64,000 nt of DNA from Brachynemurus nebulosus (lineage: Eukaryota; Arthropoda; Insecta; Neuroptera; Myrmeleontidae). A program made the translations under genes and the position numbers. Positions 21,313-35,900 of the stretch are shown piece after piece (positions within the stretch are counted from its first letter, which is position 1; each line of letters begins with the position of its first letter). Location: contig JAPWDM010000001.1 of assembly GCA_035578155.1 (NCBI GenBank), positions 173,190,395 through 173,254,394 of the forward strand. Direction: 5' to 3'. A model generated the notes under the pieces. The model was not told the DNA's origin. It did not search any database and saw only the letters and a list, made by a program, of their open reading frames with translations.

Positions 21313-23374
21313 ATATTTATAGTTTAAGTAGTTTTCTGCACAACTTTGTTTGTTTTAAAGTTCGCTCTGATTAAACGGTTCAAATTTGAAAATAGTTGCC
21401 TAATTTGTTGCCTAATCGATTTTAAACAACATCTTTCTAAGAAAAAATGTTGGGTTGGCGTCGTTTGTGAAAAAATATAAAATATAAATGAACAAAATCG
21501 GCGTGGACATTCCCAGTAAAAACTGAGTTTAAATGGGTACAAAAGCATAAAGACTTTTAAACGTATAATTAATCATCTCACCGATCAATTCGCAACTGAT
21601 AAGATCCAAAAATTTCTTATGTTTCAATTTTAATAAATGGTCTTAAAACGTTTCTGTAACCACAATTATAGATGGATCCACAGTATGTGGTCCACATAAC
21701 TCGTGTAATCGTGGCAATAAACTTATTAATTACGTCATAAACATATATACTGTACAACATACATTATTAACAATGCGTTTTATAGAAAGTAAAAATGAAA
21801 GTGTTCATACGTATAACCTCATGTAAAAAATTTTAAACATAAATTCTATATTTAATATTTTATTTAAAGATTAAAACATGTGATCATAACTGAATTTATT
21901 TAATCGATCCCACATAAATATTTATAAAAATATTAAATCAAAAATTTATAATTAACCAAAAATAATAAAGTGGACATTGTTATAGTTTTAAAAAGAAAAA
22001 AAATTGTTATACATAGATATGTAATAATTTATCAATTCTATTTTTGTATGTGTTATATTTGGACCGCGGCCAGCGAACTCAACGAAATGCGGTAAAAAAA
22101 AATATTGTCGTGGCACTGTTTTTGTTTTTTTTTATTATAGCCAGAAGACAGATGGACATTATATGACAAATACTTACAACGCTTACAAGCTATTAGAGAA
22201 AACATTTTATTATGTATATGTTACTGGTTGTTAGGTACTGGTCTTTCGATTGCGCTGGGCCGTTTTTATTAGTTATAAAAAAATAGATATACGGCGAGAC
22301 CACACGCTTGTATAGATATTAGATATGTCTGTTTATAAAATGGTATAACGGGAAATTGGTTGGAGTTTGTTAAAAGATGTCTGTAATGCAACCATTTAAA
22401 TAATATTATACTATTACACTTTAATTATGTATTATAATATTTTGAATGTTGATATCATTGTGGAGAAAATTGTGTCAGTATCTATATTTGAACTGTATAG
22501 AGGATTTTGACTCAGATTGGGGCTTATAAATGAGGTCATGTATGCAGAAAGAGCAAGGTATTTGTTTCTATAGTACTAATATGGTACTTCTCATCTATTA
22601 TAGAGGCCACTCACATCATTACATACTGATATTTACCTGAAATTGTGAAGGGAAATTACAAAACACCTTAATAAGCATAGCTGGCCACGGGATTTAAACC
22701 TTTTGTATACAGCCCGCAAGACCCGTTTCTGAAACTTTATGAAAACTTAGACGGAAATTGCTGGAAGTTTCTTTTCTTACAAAGGACGCTAACCTTTCTT
22801 ATCAGAGCTTTAAACTTGTCTGAATAATCTAAATACAAAAACACACTTTTAAGAAATTAACGAAGTATTTACCGGAAGAAAAACCATCGTATTTTCATAG
22901 TGTGTTGTGTCTACGTATCAGTATAAATTTTATATTAACTTTTTGTTAAATTATTTATACATAATACGTACAAGAAATGAATATGTAAATACATTTGAGA
23001 TTTAAGTGTAATTACTAATTAGAATTACATTTGACCTTGATGTGTTTAGATAGAATGATTTATAATTTTAATTATTTAATACTAATAATGTGACAATATT
23101 TTAATTTTAGCATCTGTAAAAAAAATAACGAACAGTGGTAAAATCCATATAAACGAAAAGGGAAATTGTAATTACTAAATAATTAAACTAGTAATTAATT
23201 AATTATTACATAATTACTGAAACCGCACTGAAAAAGAAACAATATAGTATTGCTACAAAAATTAGAATCAAAAGATCCTTTATGAAAATAAATCATTCGA
23301 AATCTTATAAGAGAAAAGAACGAGCGAAAGTTAACCTGACAGCAATTTCACGCGAAAATTTCTTTTAAATCAAA
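21313..23374. other. Long non-coding stretch, no gene seen
   Basis: About 2 kb of A+T-rich DNA. Short frames only; nothing recognised on either strand. Confidence 0.55.
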
Positions 23375-23536
23375 TACACCAAGACCTCGCTTTGCGTCGT
23401 TTCGTTTTGTGTTTTAGCGAATTTCGAAAACTCGAAATTCAGCTATTACAGTAGGTGTCATGATGCAATCTGAGTCCGGGACTATGGCAGAAATCTGTTT
23501 TGAGGTCCCTAGAATACGAAAATGATATTCACTAAA

Positions 23537-23539
<3 letters not shown>

Positions 23540-23623
<84 letters not shown>
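23540..23623. repeat. (AT)n microsatellite
   Basis: About 83 bases of AT dinucleotides inside the TA-flanked element. The Tyr-Ile repeat frame on the minus strand (23414-23794) is spurious. Confidence 0.98.
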
Positions 23624-23626
<3 letters not shown>

Positions 23627-24279
23627 GTGTTCCCACGATAACTCTCGAACGAAACGTCTAACGCTTATGAAATTTTGTGTGCGGACTGGATTCTGAATTG
23701 GCTTGGCTAAGTTCGTTAGCCAGACACGTCGGATGCCCAGAAGTAGGTTTTCTGGCCATTTTTTATCATTCGATCCTATCATAAGGCAGTTCAATTTTTA
23801 CATCGTTGAAAAAAAAAAAAAAAATTATGAAGAAAATATTCTTATAATTTTCTTTCTATTTTAAGTATTTTTCGAGAAAATGTAAATTTTCACTTTTATT
23901 CTTTCTTTGTTAGTCTAATAAGTAATTTATATTTATATCTCAGTTCTTTATAAAGTATAAAAATATTTCACTTTTTTATTAAAGAATTTTGTGAGAACAA
24001 GTGAAAACTATTCACATATATGTGATATAACACACATACATGTGTAGAGTTTTGTTTCTCATTTATTGCATTATAATTAGCATGGTTCTATCCCATGTTA
24101 AAAAATGTAAATTAAACAGATTTTCTAAGCTAATGTAATGAAGAATTTTTTTTTTTTTTTTATTGAATTTTTAAGTAAACAAGAAATTGAAGATTATGTT
24201 ATGATATAAATATTAAATATGAAACAAAACAAACTATGTACAATGTACATATGTATGTACGGAAAAATATTTTGAATCG

Positions 24280-26210
<1,931 letters not shown>

Positions 26211-26924
26211 GCCCAAGATTTGGAAATTCGCTATGTTATGCAGATGCTGCGACAGGGGTATTTTCAAAATTGCGTCGCTGCTGAATTAGTACTAATTTTC
26301 ACTGTGCGTCGTTAAATTTTCGAAGTTGCGTTGTTTTGGGTTCAAGTCTTTAATTTAATTTTCGAAATTTTTTTAAATTTCCTTTTTTTTTCTAAAAGAT
26401 GGTACGACTTTTTTGTAATATGGTGGATATGTATCTATTGATGTTGTAATAAAGATTGATAATAGATGGCAATTACTTTGAGCGTCTTGGTATAAAACTA
26501 AAATATATGTGTATTACCAAATTAATTAAACAGACAGTGATTAATTTTTACTTTGTTTTTATAAATTAATTGATTATTTTATTTTGTTTTAATTGAATTT
26601 TTTTTTATATGTATGTAATAAAATTTTATATTATTTTGGTTTTTTAAATGTTTACACACTTTGTTCAATTTTCTTTTTAAAAAGTAGTATTTTCGTAACC
26701 CTGAAACCTATCTTCGATCTTTACATGGTTTTCTATAGAAAATCATAATTCACTTTGCATCGTTTCAATTTGCGTCATGTGTTTTTGGAACGTAACCACG
26801 AGGCAAATCGAGGTCTTGGTGTACTCCGAAATTCTACACAAAGTCAGTTAGGTATTTACAGTGTTTCACTTCGTTCTCCAAAGAACTCAGTCATTTTCAT
26901 ATTTCAATCATGATTTTCGTCTGA

Positions 26925-26965
26925 AAGTGCTGTCCGGTTAAGAGAGGTTCCACTTTACATGGCGA
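26925..26965 (+). mobile_element. Solo pogo-like right end
   Basis: CTGTCCGGTTAAGAGAGGTT followed by CCACTTTA parallels the right terminus at 6680-6709 (CTGTCCGGTTAACAGAGGTT, then CTACTGTA). No left end of this family was found nearby. Confidence 0.6.
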
Positions 26966-27509
26966 CAGAAGTGTAGGGACGGCAAAAAAAAGCGACAAAC
27001 AAATGGTAAATAAAGTTTGAATGCATTTTATGGCTAGGGTTAATTTCTATTTCTTCTCAGCAAATTCTCTAGGAATTGTAAATTTCAATTTAAAAAATTT
27101 GGTGATACGTGATAACGTCAAGTTTAGTTTTCTCTTTTTGAAATTAAAAGCTACAAAAATGACATGATTCATTTTCTGGATGAGATTTTTCTCTAAGGTT
27201 GTATCCCCTGTATTTTCAACTTATAAATTAGAAAAGATCGACCAAAAGTCGCTCTGCGATTAACGGGTTGAACATCATTCTTCTATGTGGTTTATTCACC
27301 GAAACGATGGAATTAGGAAAGCACACACATTTTTCCCTTGTGTCCACCTTCATTTTAAATTTTTTTCTTAACCCATTAAATACTTTGGTATTTAAAATTT
27401 GGTCTATCGATGCCAAACTTTAGGAACCTCTGTCTTGATGTATTCCTGTATCCATAGAAACTGATTATTTATATCATCGTCAGGTTGAAATTGAAATACA
27501 ATTAAAAAT
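26966..27509. other. Non-coding stretch, no gene seen
   Basis: A 62-codon minus-strand frame at 27228-27416 is unusually free of low complexity but matches no family I know. It could be a decayed transposon exon. Confidence 0.4.
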
Positions 27510-27517
27510 AGTTACTA

Positions 27518-29056
27518 CAGGGTTCCCACAGAAATTTAATTTTCAATTTCCCTGACTTTCCCTGACATTCCGTGACATATTTCGAAAACTTTCCCTGACT
27601 ATCGACATATATAAAGTCATGACTTTCCTTCGGGTAAATGTAAGAATAATAGTATTCAAAAAGAAAAATACTTTATTATTATTTAATACGGTCTTCATTA
27701 TATCCATAGTCGTCCTTACTAAAACTTAACTTACATAATTATTTATAACTTATATAAAAGTAACGATAAGTAACAAAAAACTCATTAAAAATCGAAAATT
27801 CAGAGATGGGTGCATACTAGTTCGCTCCCGCGGTCAAATTTTAATCTCATCTTGAAAAAGGGTCGTAGGTTAGTTCGCTCCCGGGATGTATACTAGTTCG
27901 CTCCTGCGGTCAAATTTTAATCTTATCTTGAAAAAGGGTCGTAGGTTAGTTCACAACTCGTTATCTACTGACAGGTAAAATTAATTACCTAAATGACAAT
28001 TAGTTAAATAACTTAACAATTAAAATTTTATTTGTTTAAAATTCGAATTTTTAAAAGCAATTAATAGAGAAAACAGTTAATAATGTACATTTAGTGTGTT
28101 GTGTTTTATTTACGTTAGTTCAAATTTTATTTGTTTTTGATGCACCAAAATCAGTAGCACATGGTAGGATTTAAAAAAAAAAAAATAGGAATTAATTGTA
28201 GATAATTTTACTTTGTGAAAATCGGTAATAAATATGGTGAATATCAAAATTTAATTCCTACAATTATGTATATTATTCAACCTTACATTTATAATTATTC
28301 AAGTTAAATTTAAAAATCTTTGGTAATATTCATTATTTAATCTCCCCGCCCACTATTTGGTATCTACCTAAAACTCGTTCAACATCAAATTCATAATTTG
28401 CTACTTGTTTCGGATACACGTGTATTTGTTTCTTTCTTCTGGGTTTTCCCCATTTCTTAACAAGCCCTTTTATTGTCTTTAATATGTATATAACAGAAAA
28501 TCATTCAAAAAGTTCATCAATAGAAAAAAGTGTATCGCAAGGCAGTTAATTTGCGTAAGGAATTTGTAGAAAGGAAAATTTCGTTATTGAAACAAAATGT
28601 AATAAGTAGATTCGACTTTGTAAAATGTATGTCATGTAAATTTATACCAAATTTATAATGTATTTAATATTAAATTATAAAACATAAATAAAAACATTCT
28701 CATTTTGCTGTTCAATTTGTGTATATAGTTACGGGAGCGAACTAGTATACTACCCTTCAGGGTTTTATGACCGCGAGAGCGAACTAGTATATGGTCACGG
28801 GAGCGAACTAGTATACGACCGTTCAGGGTTTTCTGACCGCGGGAGCGAACTAGTGTGCGCCGTCAGAGATTATATCGCAACAGCATTCTAACTTCTAAAA
28901 AAAAAAAACGTGCGCTTCTTATAGTTTTACAAGTTTCCCTGATTTATCTTGATTTTGACCAATTTTCTATGACTTTCGGCCTATTTTCACTACCCTCCCT
29001 GACTTTCCATGACTGTGAATCAATTTCCCTGACTTTCCAGGTCTGTGGGAACCCTG
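27518..29056. mobile_element. hAT-like element with CAGGGTTCCCACAG ends
   Basis: The left end CAGGGTTCCCACAG and right end CTGTGGGAACCCTG are exact complements and are a familiar hAT terminus. Subterminal CCCTGACTTTCC motifs repeat at both sides (27558-27600 and 28975-29040). The 8-bp flanks AGTTACTA and TACTATCT do not match, so the target copy has decayed or been altered. It encloses the element at 27808-28862. Confidence 0.78.
27808..28862. mobile_element. TIR element with 8-bp duplication nested in the hAT-like element
   Basis: A perfect duplication TCAGAGAT lies at 27800-27807 and 28863-28870. TIRs of 29 bases share ACTAGTTCGCTCCCGCGGTC. Both ends have tandem subterminal repeats: two 75-base units at 27811-27960, and three GGGAGCGAACTAGT copies at 28733-28860. 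No coding frame was found. An 8-bp duplication fits hAT, P or Mutator-like groups; the GGGTGCA/CGGCGCA start does not settle it. Confidence 0.82.
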
Positions 29057-29839
29057 TACTATCTAAGTGAACACGATGGCATAAAACCGAAAGCCGACTC
29101 GTACATATCTTATTATGATTATTTATAATTCCCTACGATCATTTTAAGGTGTGGCAAACGAGTATGTTTTTTCTTTATAATAAAAATGAAAGCAATAAAC
29201 GTTTGATGACTGACTACACTACTTCTCTCTGTACTTTTAAAATGCTACCACTTCCATCACTAACACTGACTCTGATGCGGTGGTCTGATTGTTACTAACT
29301 AACTATTCATTTATTTTAGCTTTCTCCTCTGTTTTACCTCGTAGTGTGCACTGTCGAACGCGATGAATAGATGAAAACTCCACTAAAAACACTGGTTACA
29401 TAGATGCATACAGAATATAAAAACAAATATTGCTCTGATGCTAGAGAGAGTTTCAATTACCTACCACAGTGCTTCTGTTTTGCATAGACATATTATAGCA
29501 TTAGAAATAGTACACGTACATCTGGTTATAACTCACTGGCTAGTTTAATAGTATTACCAGTAGTCAAATAGTAGAATTACCTTGAAGCATGCTATGTTTG
29601 CCATCCAAAGTAACTACTACTATCAACTGCTATTACATCATGCATAATAAAAATTTTATATTGAAACAAAAAAAGTGGTGGAAATTTAGATGAGTTTTAT
29701 GTTGGTGTGCGCATACACTTTTTCTCAGTGTCCCGTAGCAAAACTGGCAAAATGGAACACTTACGGAACGATTCTCTGTGGTGGCCACATTTGAACAAAA
29801 TAAAATCGGGTCAATCTATGGGAAAATATTTTTTGATAA
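29057..29839. other. Non-coding stretch, no gene seen
   Basis: Mixed-complexity sequence. No coding signature and no paired repeat ends. Confidence 0.5.
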
Positions 29840-29841
29840 TA

Positions 29842-30882
29842 CAGGTAAAAAGCTTTTTTTGTGCGGTGGATGGGGACCGTATACAAAAATAAATTTCTTC
29901 ATAAATAGCTATAAAAAGTACTAGGCTAGAAACTTAAAAAGATGCTTAGAAATTGAAAAAGTCACCACGAGCGTTCCAGTGGCTGGTTTTTTTTTAATCG
30001 ATGTAAAATTTAAAATAAAATATAAAATTCAAATACTATTTGTTGATTAAACCACGGCTTCAATGCTAAAAATTGATAAAAATAAATAATTTGACATGTA
30101 TTCTTATATGTAAATGTTTGATTTTAGTCTACGTATTCATTCTAAAACATCATATTTGTCAATAGTTTTTTCTCTCTCTAAAAAATGTTATAATTTTTTT
30201 TTCTTATATATCAATTGTGTTTATAGAATACAATACTACTATTACAAAATTTATACATGTACCTTATCTATTATTTTCATTAATTTCATAGTGACGCCGG
30301 TATTTGATAAAAAAATAGTATTGGAATTTCCTATTCCTTTTTAAAATTTGAATCGATTAAAAGAAAAATCAGCCACTAGAACGCTCGTGAAGGCTTTTTT
30401 TTAAAAATTAGGGTTAATTTCCTACTCTATATAGTTCGGTCCAGATTCTAAGAAAACTTTTTTTATGCGGTGGATCGGGACCGCATAAAAAAAGTTTCAT
30501 CGAAAATATATAACTTAGAAGGCTCAAAACCTCACAATTTGCTTAAAAGTTGCTTTTCTAAACAAGATAAAGTATTAATTTACAAAGAGGAACATTTTAT
30601 TTCATTTTTTTTATAATATTATGAAAATTCTGAAAAATACATCTGTAAAAAACCTAATGATGCAATAACTTGTATTATTATGCAATATACTGATTAAATG
30701 TTTAAAAACCATTAAAAATTAATTCTTTCAAAGAAAGTTATTATAGTTAATGTTTAATTTTCTTACTTTTTTTTGCTTTTGATTTACATTATGAACTTTA
30801 ATGTAAATTTTTTCAAAAACTGCATAAAAGAAAACGCAAAAAAATCGCATAAAAAAGGACCGCATGAAAGAAGGTTTAGCTG
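29842..30882 (+). mobile_element. ATGCGG-family TA element (Tc1/mariner-pogo-like)
   Basis: TA lies at 29840-29841 and 30883-30884. The left end CAGGTAAAAAGCTTTTTTTG and reverse complement of the right end, CAGCTAAACCTTCTTTCATG, both lead to a TGCGGT motif. Two left-end-like blocks with GCGGTGGAT(C/G)GGGACCG occur (29860 and 30470), the second inside, so the element is partly duplicated or is two elements fused. It is interrupted by the MITE at 29966-30389. Related copies lie at 13190-13350 and 54927-55917. Confidence 0.65.
29966..30389. mobile_element. MITE with about 38-bp TIRs nested in an ATGCGG element
   Basis: CACGAGCGTTCCAGTGGCTG at the left pairs with CAGCCACTAGAACGCTCGTG at the right, and pairing continues through a T-rich stretch into AATCGAT. 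Length is 424 bases. No clear target duplication could be read. Confidence 0.75.
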
Positions 30883-30884
30883 TA

Positions 30885-32322
30885 TTAACTTTTTTGTTTG
30901 TTTTTCCATAAATATATTTCGTTCTTATCAGCCACTGTTAATGAGACGGGAAACAAATTTTTAAAGACATCGTGTAGAAAGTTATAGGAAAGCATATTGA
31001 AGCACAAATTCAGCAATGTATATAACTTTTCGGGGAAAAACGTTTGAAAACTGTTCCCACCAAACGTAATCGCTCAAAAAAATCAGACAAAAATCATGAA
31101 CACTGAGAATTAGGGTACACTGAGCCAAAATTATCAGGATTCATTAATTCTAGCACAATAAATTGTTATAAGCAAACGTTTTAGTAATAGTCTCATGTTA
31201 CCCACATGTTTCAGGGTTCATGGATACCTCACATGCTGCTACATCATATTCATGCTTAGAAGCAACGTATCATACGGAACACTATTTACGCCAGTATGAC
31301 TTGCACTCGACCGATTTTTTTATGTAGAATTTATTAAAGCATTTACTTTGTAACACAAAGAAACGGATGAAAATTCAAAATTAAAAAAAAAAATAACTGT
31401 ATTGTCTAATTGTAAGCAAACTCAAATTAATTCAGCACCTTTAATATCTCTGGTCAGTGAAATAAAAAATTTATCAAATTTTGTTGAAAATAATGAATAT
31501 TCTTAGAAATAAACTCTTTACTGATAATTAAGGGATCTTATCGTTTAAGATTAGTTCAAATGGTTCCGCAAAATTATAGGTCAAATGGCCATTTAATTTT
31601 AATATTTTATTTTTAGTTATTTATATAAAAGTACATATAAAATAATGAAATATATGAAAAATGGGTTTTTATATAAATAATACAGCTATTAACACATTTC
31701 GTAATAATACGAATTAATATACATGTTCATATTTCATTGATAATGTACATATATCTATCATTATCATTTATCAGAGTTGAATGCAATAATTAAATTATCA
31801 ATTTGTTTAATATTAAGTATGCATGCATGTATTTATAACGCTATTGTTTAAATAGATATAAAATCAGTATGATTAGTAGTGTATAACAATTCGTTAATAG
31901 TGCCATGTTTGAATGCAATAGTTATGTAAGTACAAGAAATTTTGAAGTTGGTTGATAAAAGATTAAAATACTGTTTTTAAGGTATAGTATCTGTGGAGTG
32001 CATCTGTGCATCTTCTTTCAAATTTTGCATACTTAAGCCGCATTTACACTGGCAGAGTAAAACAGATAAACACCTTGTATAGCTTGTTTTTCCCCACTTT
32101 TGCTTATTATACTCTATGTATGAACTTGCCTAATGTAAATCGGTGTTAAAGTTATAGAGCAGAGCTATGTTAGCCAAGGTAAAATTAAACTAGTCTCTAT
32201 CAAAAGTTTTTTACATGTGAACAGAATTCTACTAAAACGATCAGAATAAAATCAAATTAGATAAAAAATATCAAAATGTATTTTACCATTTACAATACCA
32301 ATATTAACCCAGATTTATAAAC
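30885..32322. other. Long non-coding stretch, no gene seen
   Basis: A+T-rich DNA; no frames with recognisable domains and no repeat ends paired. Confidence 0.55.
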
Positions 32323-32324
32323 TA

Positions 32325-32932
32325 GGGTAGGGCGGGGTAAAAAAAGACAAAATCAAATCTTTTAATTTTTCATGTAGAAAATATTTTAATTTTTAGACAA
32401 AAAAAATACTGTATGATGTTAAATTATTTGTATTTTGAGATTTTGCATGTTTTTTCACTTAAGCTAATGACATTAACCTATAAAAAAATAAAAACCTTGC
32501 GTTTCTTTTTCTTGAAACCATTAATGAGGGTAGGTAGGCCATTAGTTGGTAATCACATCGACAGGTATTGTTTTGGTATCAGACGTACGAAACATCGGTA
32601 ATGAGAGTAAATATACAAGACAATTAGGTAAAATGCATAAAATCATTGGCATTTTTGCTACTGACATGATTGCATCTAGTTGTGGTGATTTTTTGAAATG
32701 GATTCTACTACTAGGGATAAGTACTTTGTTTATTCAGTATAATAATAAAATAATATTCATACCTTAAATAAAATAAGGGCTTCAAGTTCGAAAATTCAAT
32801 TTTTTAAACAAATTTTAATTTCAAAAGACCATAAGTAAAAATCCCTTCTTATCCCCGGCCTGTAATTTTTTCAGACAATAGACACAAGTTTCTAGATTAA
32901 ATTGGATAGATTTTTTTTGCCCCAATCCGCCC
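32325..32932. mobile_element. Possible TA-type MITE with GGGG(T/C)AAAAAAA ends
   Basis: The left end GGGTAGGGCGGGGTAAAAAA and reverse complement of the right end, GGGCGGATTGGGGCAAAAAA, share GGGG plus an A-run, but the outer bases do not align cleanly. Frames at 32413-32767 inside have no known domain. This is a tentative, decayed element. Confidence 0.4.
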
Positions 32933-34189
32933 AATTGTTATTTACTTTGCGTTTTAATAAGTTACTATTTATATTTAATTATAACATAAGTGCCATAATA
33001 TGATTAGTAGTACTGTTTTTATCGATATTTCTATGCATTTGTGCCATAAGCATTATTATTTTTCTAATTAATGTGTTTTATTTCCTAAGACACCCCCTTT
33101 TTTTGATTCCAAGGACTTTAAACAAATATACAATAAAAACATTTATATTAGTATTCAACAGGGAGCTTTGAAAGCCATATCAATTAACCCTTTTAAACAA
33201 ACCATAATATGGTAAAATTTTTTTGTCTCAAAATGCCGGACTTTTTACTGCCAAGTGATAAGTACAATAGATAAGGCTACAAAAAAAGAAAAATCAAAAA
33301 ATCAAAGATCCCAACATTAAAAAAGTGAGCCCTAGGAATTTACAAAAAATAAATTATATAAGACTATTTTGATAAAATTGAACATTATGTAGAATTATAC
33401 CGTATTGTCACAGATGGCGGCACCTGTACCAGTGAATATATACATATGAAAGCATTTTGAACCGCCATATTGCAGGACGAGTTAACTCGTCTTAATCATT
33501 TAAAGAGTTAAAGAATAATTTTGTCTAACTAGCATGTATTAGACAAAACACTGTGCAATTACTGTGCTGTATAATATTCACGATTATTTCCGTATTGAAT
33601 TTAATCACTTTAATGTACACACGGCATTCAACGTTACATCATATCAATGAAGTGTTATTTGCACTGATAAGGTCACAACACACAAATTACACATCACTTG
33701 TTAGCAAGCAATAAATTACTGTCTGATAAAAAGTAATTATTGGAATATTGTATCTACATTTATCGATGTACATATATTGTGAATGAACTGTGTTCAGTAT
33801 TCTGTGGTGTTCAGAATGTATGTACAATATAAAAAAAAAAAAAACCTTTTATTATTGAATCAGAACGGAACTTCGTAAATACCTGTCACAAAGGAAATAA
33901 TATTTTAAAAACATTAATAAATCACCTTCGTTTTTATTCTGTTTATTATTTTTTTTTAACATTTAATCCTTATTTTTGAATTTTTCTGTGAAATGGAATC
34001 TCCTCTACACTGTAAATAAAAAAAAGTTTAAGTGCGTGTTGGACTTGCATTAAATGAGTGTTCCGTATTAAGTATTTAGAATTTTTCACAATTTTTGGAA
34101 CAGATTAGCCTTTGATACTTGTTAATAATATGATTACTAAAGCCTGCTACTTTCCATATAAGTTAAAAAAAAATTTTTAATAATAGTTG
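32933..34189. other. Long non-coding stretch, no gene seen
   Basis: A+T-rich sequence with poly(A) at 33831-33844. No gene or repeat boundary recognised. Confidence 0.55.
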
Positions 34190-34193
34190 TTAA

Positions 34194-34700
34194 CACTTTC
34201 GGTCCCACGGCTTCGGCATCCGAAAATAATCAAAACAACCGCAGAGGCCGATCGCGATCAATGATTACGCATATGTATGTGTGCGATGTTACCACACCGA
34301 TGTGTATATATACTCAACTTACATAAACACCAACACACACACTACTCTCTTGGTTTCTATAAAAAAATTTTAAATAAACAATATAAAAACTAATAAAGTA
34401 ATATGTAAAAGTATTCGTTTGTTTTTATTAATTATTTTCACCAGCTTGTTATCTAAACTTTCTGTAATTCTCTAATTGATTTGAATATGTCTGAATGTCC
34501 GTATCACATGTAGGTACATGTTCAATTATTTTATGTATTTGTTTATATAAAGTTTCTTTAAAAATAGGGTTAAAGACGTCACTGTGGTCCACTCCGAAAG
34601 TTGTCAAGTGCGAATCGAACACACTAAGGGCAATAGACATTACTGATTGCAATAATTTTTCGCGATTGTGACTACGAAACACTAAAAACCTTCCTCTGCA
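34194..34700 (+). mobile_element. TTAA-1 family element, copy 2 (right end missing)
   Basis: TTAA at 34190-34193 followed by CACTTTCGGTCCCACGG and then the same 250-base block as at 2269-2500. Unlike copy 1, it retains an uninterrupted minus-strand frame at 34449-34682. No right TIR was found, so the copy is truncated or its end has diverged. Confidence 0.65.
34449..34682 (-). pseudogene. Conserved coding remnant of the TTAA-1 element
   Basis: A 77-residue frame ending at a stop. The string DIQTYSNQLENYRKF is matched in the same frame at about 2575-2500 on the minus strand (DIQTHSNQLGNYRK), and FKETLYKQIH is matched near 3985-3950, so protein-level similarity persists between two copies. That suggests it was once part of a transposon protein, probably near its C terminus. 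I do not recognise a domain and do not claim it is a piggyBac transposase. It is present only as a fragment with no partner exons visible. Confidence 0.4.
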
Positions 34701-35109
34701 AATAATATCACTTTATTTGAACTAATTATGCATTTTAAACTAATTTTGTAACCTGAAAGATTTTGATACAGTCATGTTTGTATTGCTCACAAATGGCCAA
34801 ACGTGCTTACATCAGGGGTTACATGAGGGTCTAAGAAAATTCGATTACAATTATTTCGGCAAGTTATGTTGAAAACTTGCACTGGTCAAGTAAAGAAAAA
34901 TGAAGCCAGAAAGTGGTTTCTAATAAATGAAATTTTACTTGCAGGTGCGCTTTGGTATTGGAAAATATCTGCTTATATTATTAGGAGAAAGTCGGAAAAT
35001 GAATATAACTTTTGTTCCTGACTATTGCATATTTTGTGATGTTATCTAATGCTTAATTCCACTGAAGAATCCAAACTTAATGTAGGTATGTCCCCAGTAC
35101 GAATTTAAC

Positions 35110-35454
35110 GAATTCAAAATTGTTTATATGTCGTTTCCGTGGTTATTTTTTTACGAACTCTGATGGAGATATCTATCCGTTTGCACAAAAAAAAAATTTG
35201 GGGGACAGATCTACCCACACTGTCAACTTCCCATTGGGTGTCCTTAAAGACTATAGACTACTGTACATAAATAATTCTTTTTTCATTTCAGGCGACTCCT
35301 CCCCCGATAGAGGCTTTGCCCCTTGCACCATACCGGTGGCTTCGCCTTCTGTACCTAAGGGCGGGGGGCTCCACCCTTATCAAACAAATTATAACATCAT
35401 TTGTTGTCAAGATATGCGAGACAAAATATATTTCAAAAAAAGTTTCTTATTTCG

Positions 35455-35491
<37 letters not shown>

Positions 35492-35900
35492 TAATAAAAT
35501 ACTGGCGTTTTTAACATTAAAGAAGGTTCTTAGGCCATTATATAATAATGTTATGGTCAAAAATCCATATAATCTATGTTATCTTAATAAAGTTAATTCC
35601 GTTTTTTTACCACAAAAAACAAACCGCTAATCCGAATTTGCTGAAAACTTTATCCGGTCTTCATTTTTTGATTACGCATCTAATGAAATTAGTCCGGAGT
35701 TGATATCATCATCTGTTCTCGAGATATGCGAGACGAAAAAAAATTCACGAACGAACGAACTAACGAACGCACGCACAGACATCACGCTAAAAACGATGGA
35801 TTCGGATTCTAGTGACCTTGAAACGTGGAGATATGTCAAAATTAGCGATTCGTAAAATCGGACCCATTACAATAACTTCCTATGGGAAGTTAAAAAAAAA
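35110..35900 (+). mobile_element. Retroposon-like repeat with partial internal duplication
   Basis: Two related blocks occur: ACATCATTTGTTGTCAAGATATGCGAGACAAAA-like sequence at 35390-35425 and ATCATCATCTGTTCTCGAGATATGCGAGACGAAA-like sequence at 35705-35740. It includes (GAAC)n-type GAACGAACGAAC at 35748-35770 and ends TACAATAACTTCCTATGGGAAGTTAA, a small hairpin terminus also seen, diverged, at 45945-45973. The pattern resembles 3' tails of non-LTR retroposons, but no reverse transcriptase frame is present, so the class is uncertain. Confidence 0.45.
35455..35483. repeat. Poly(T) tract
   Basis: About 29 consecutive T inside the retroposon-like repeat. It could mark the poly(A) tail of a minus-strand insertion or be a simple expansion. 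Confidence 0.95.

Noticed and set aside
27228..27416. 62-codon minus-strand frame as a small gene
   Set aside because: No start context, domain or repeat copy supports it; noted only as a possible decayed exon.
29839..29850. Acceptor/donor-like TACAG|GTAAAA
   Set aside because: It is the TA plus CAG terminus of the ATGCGG-family element.
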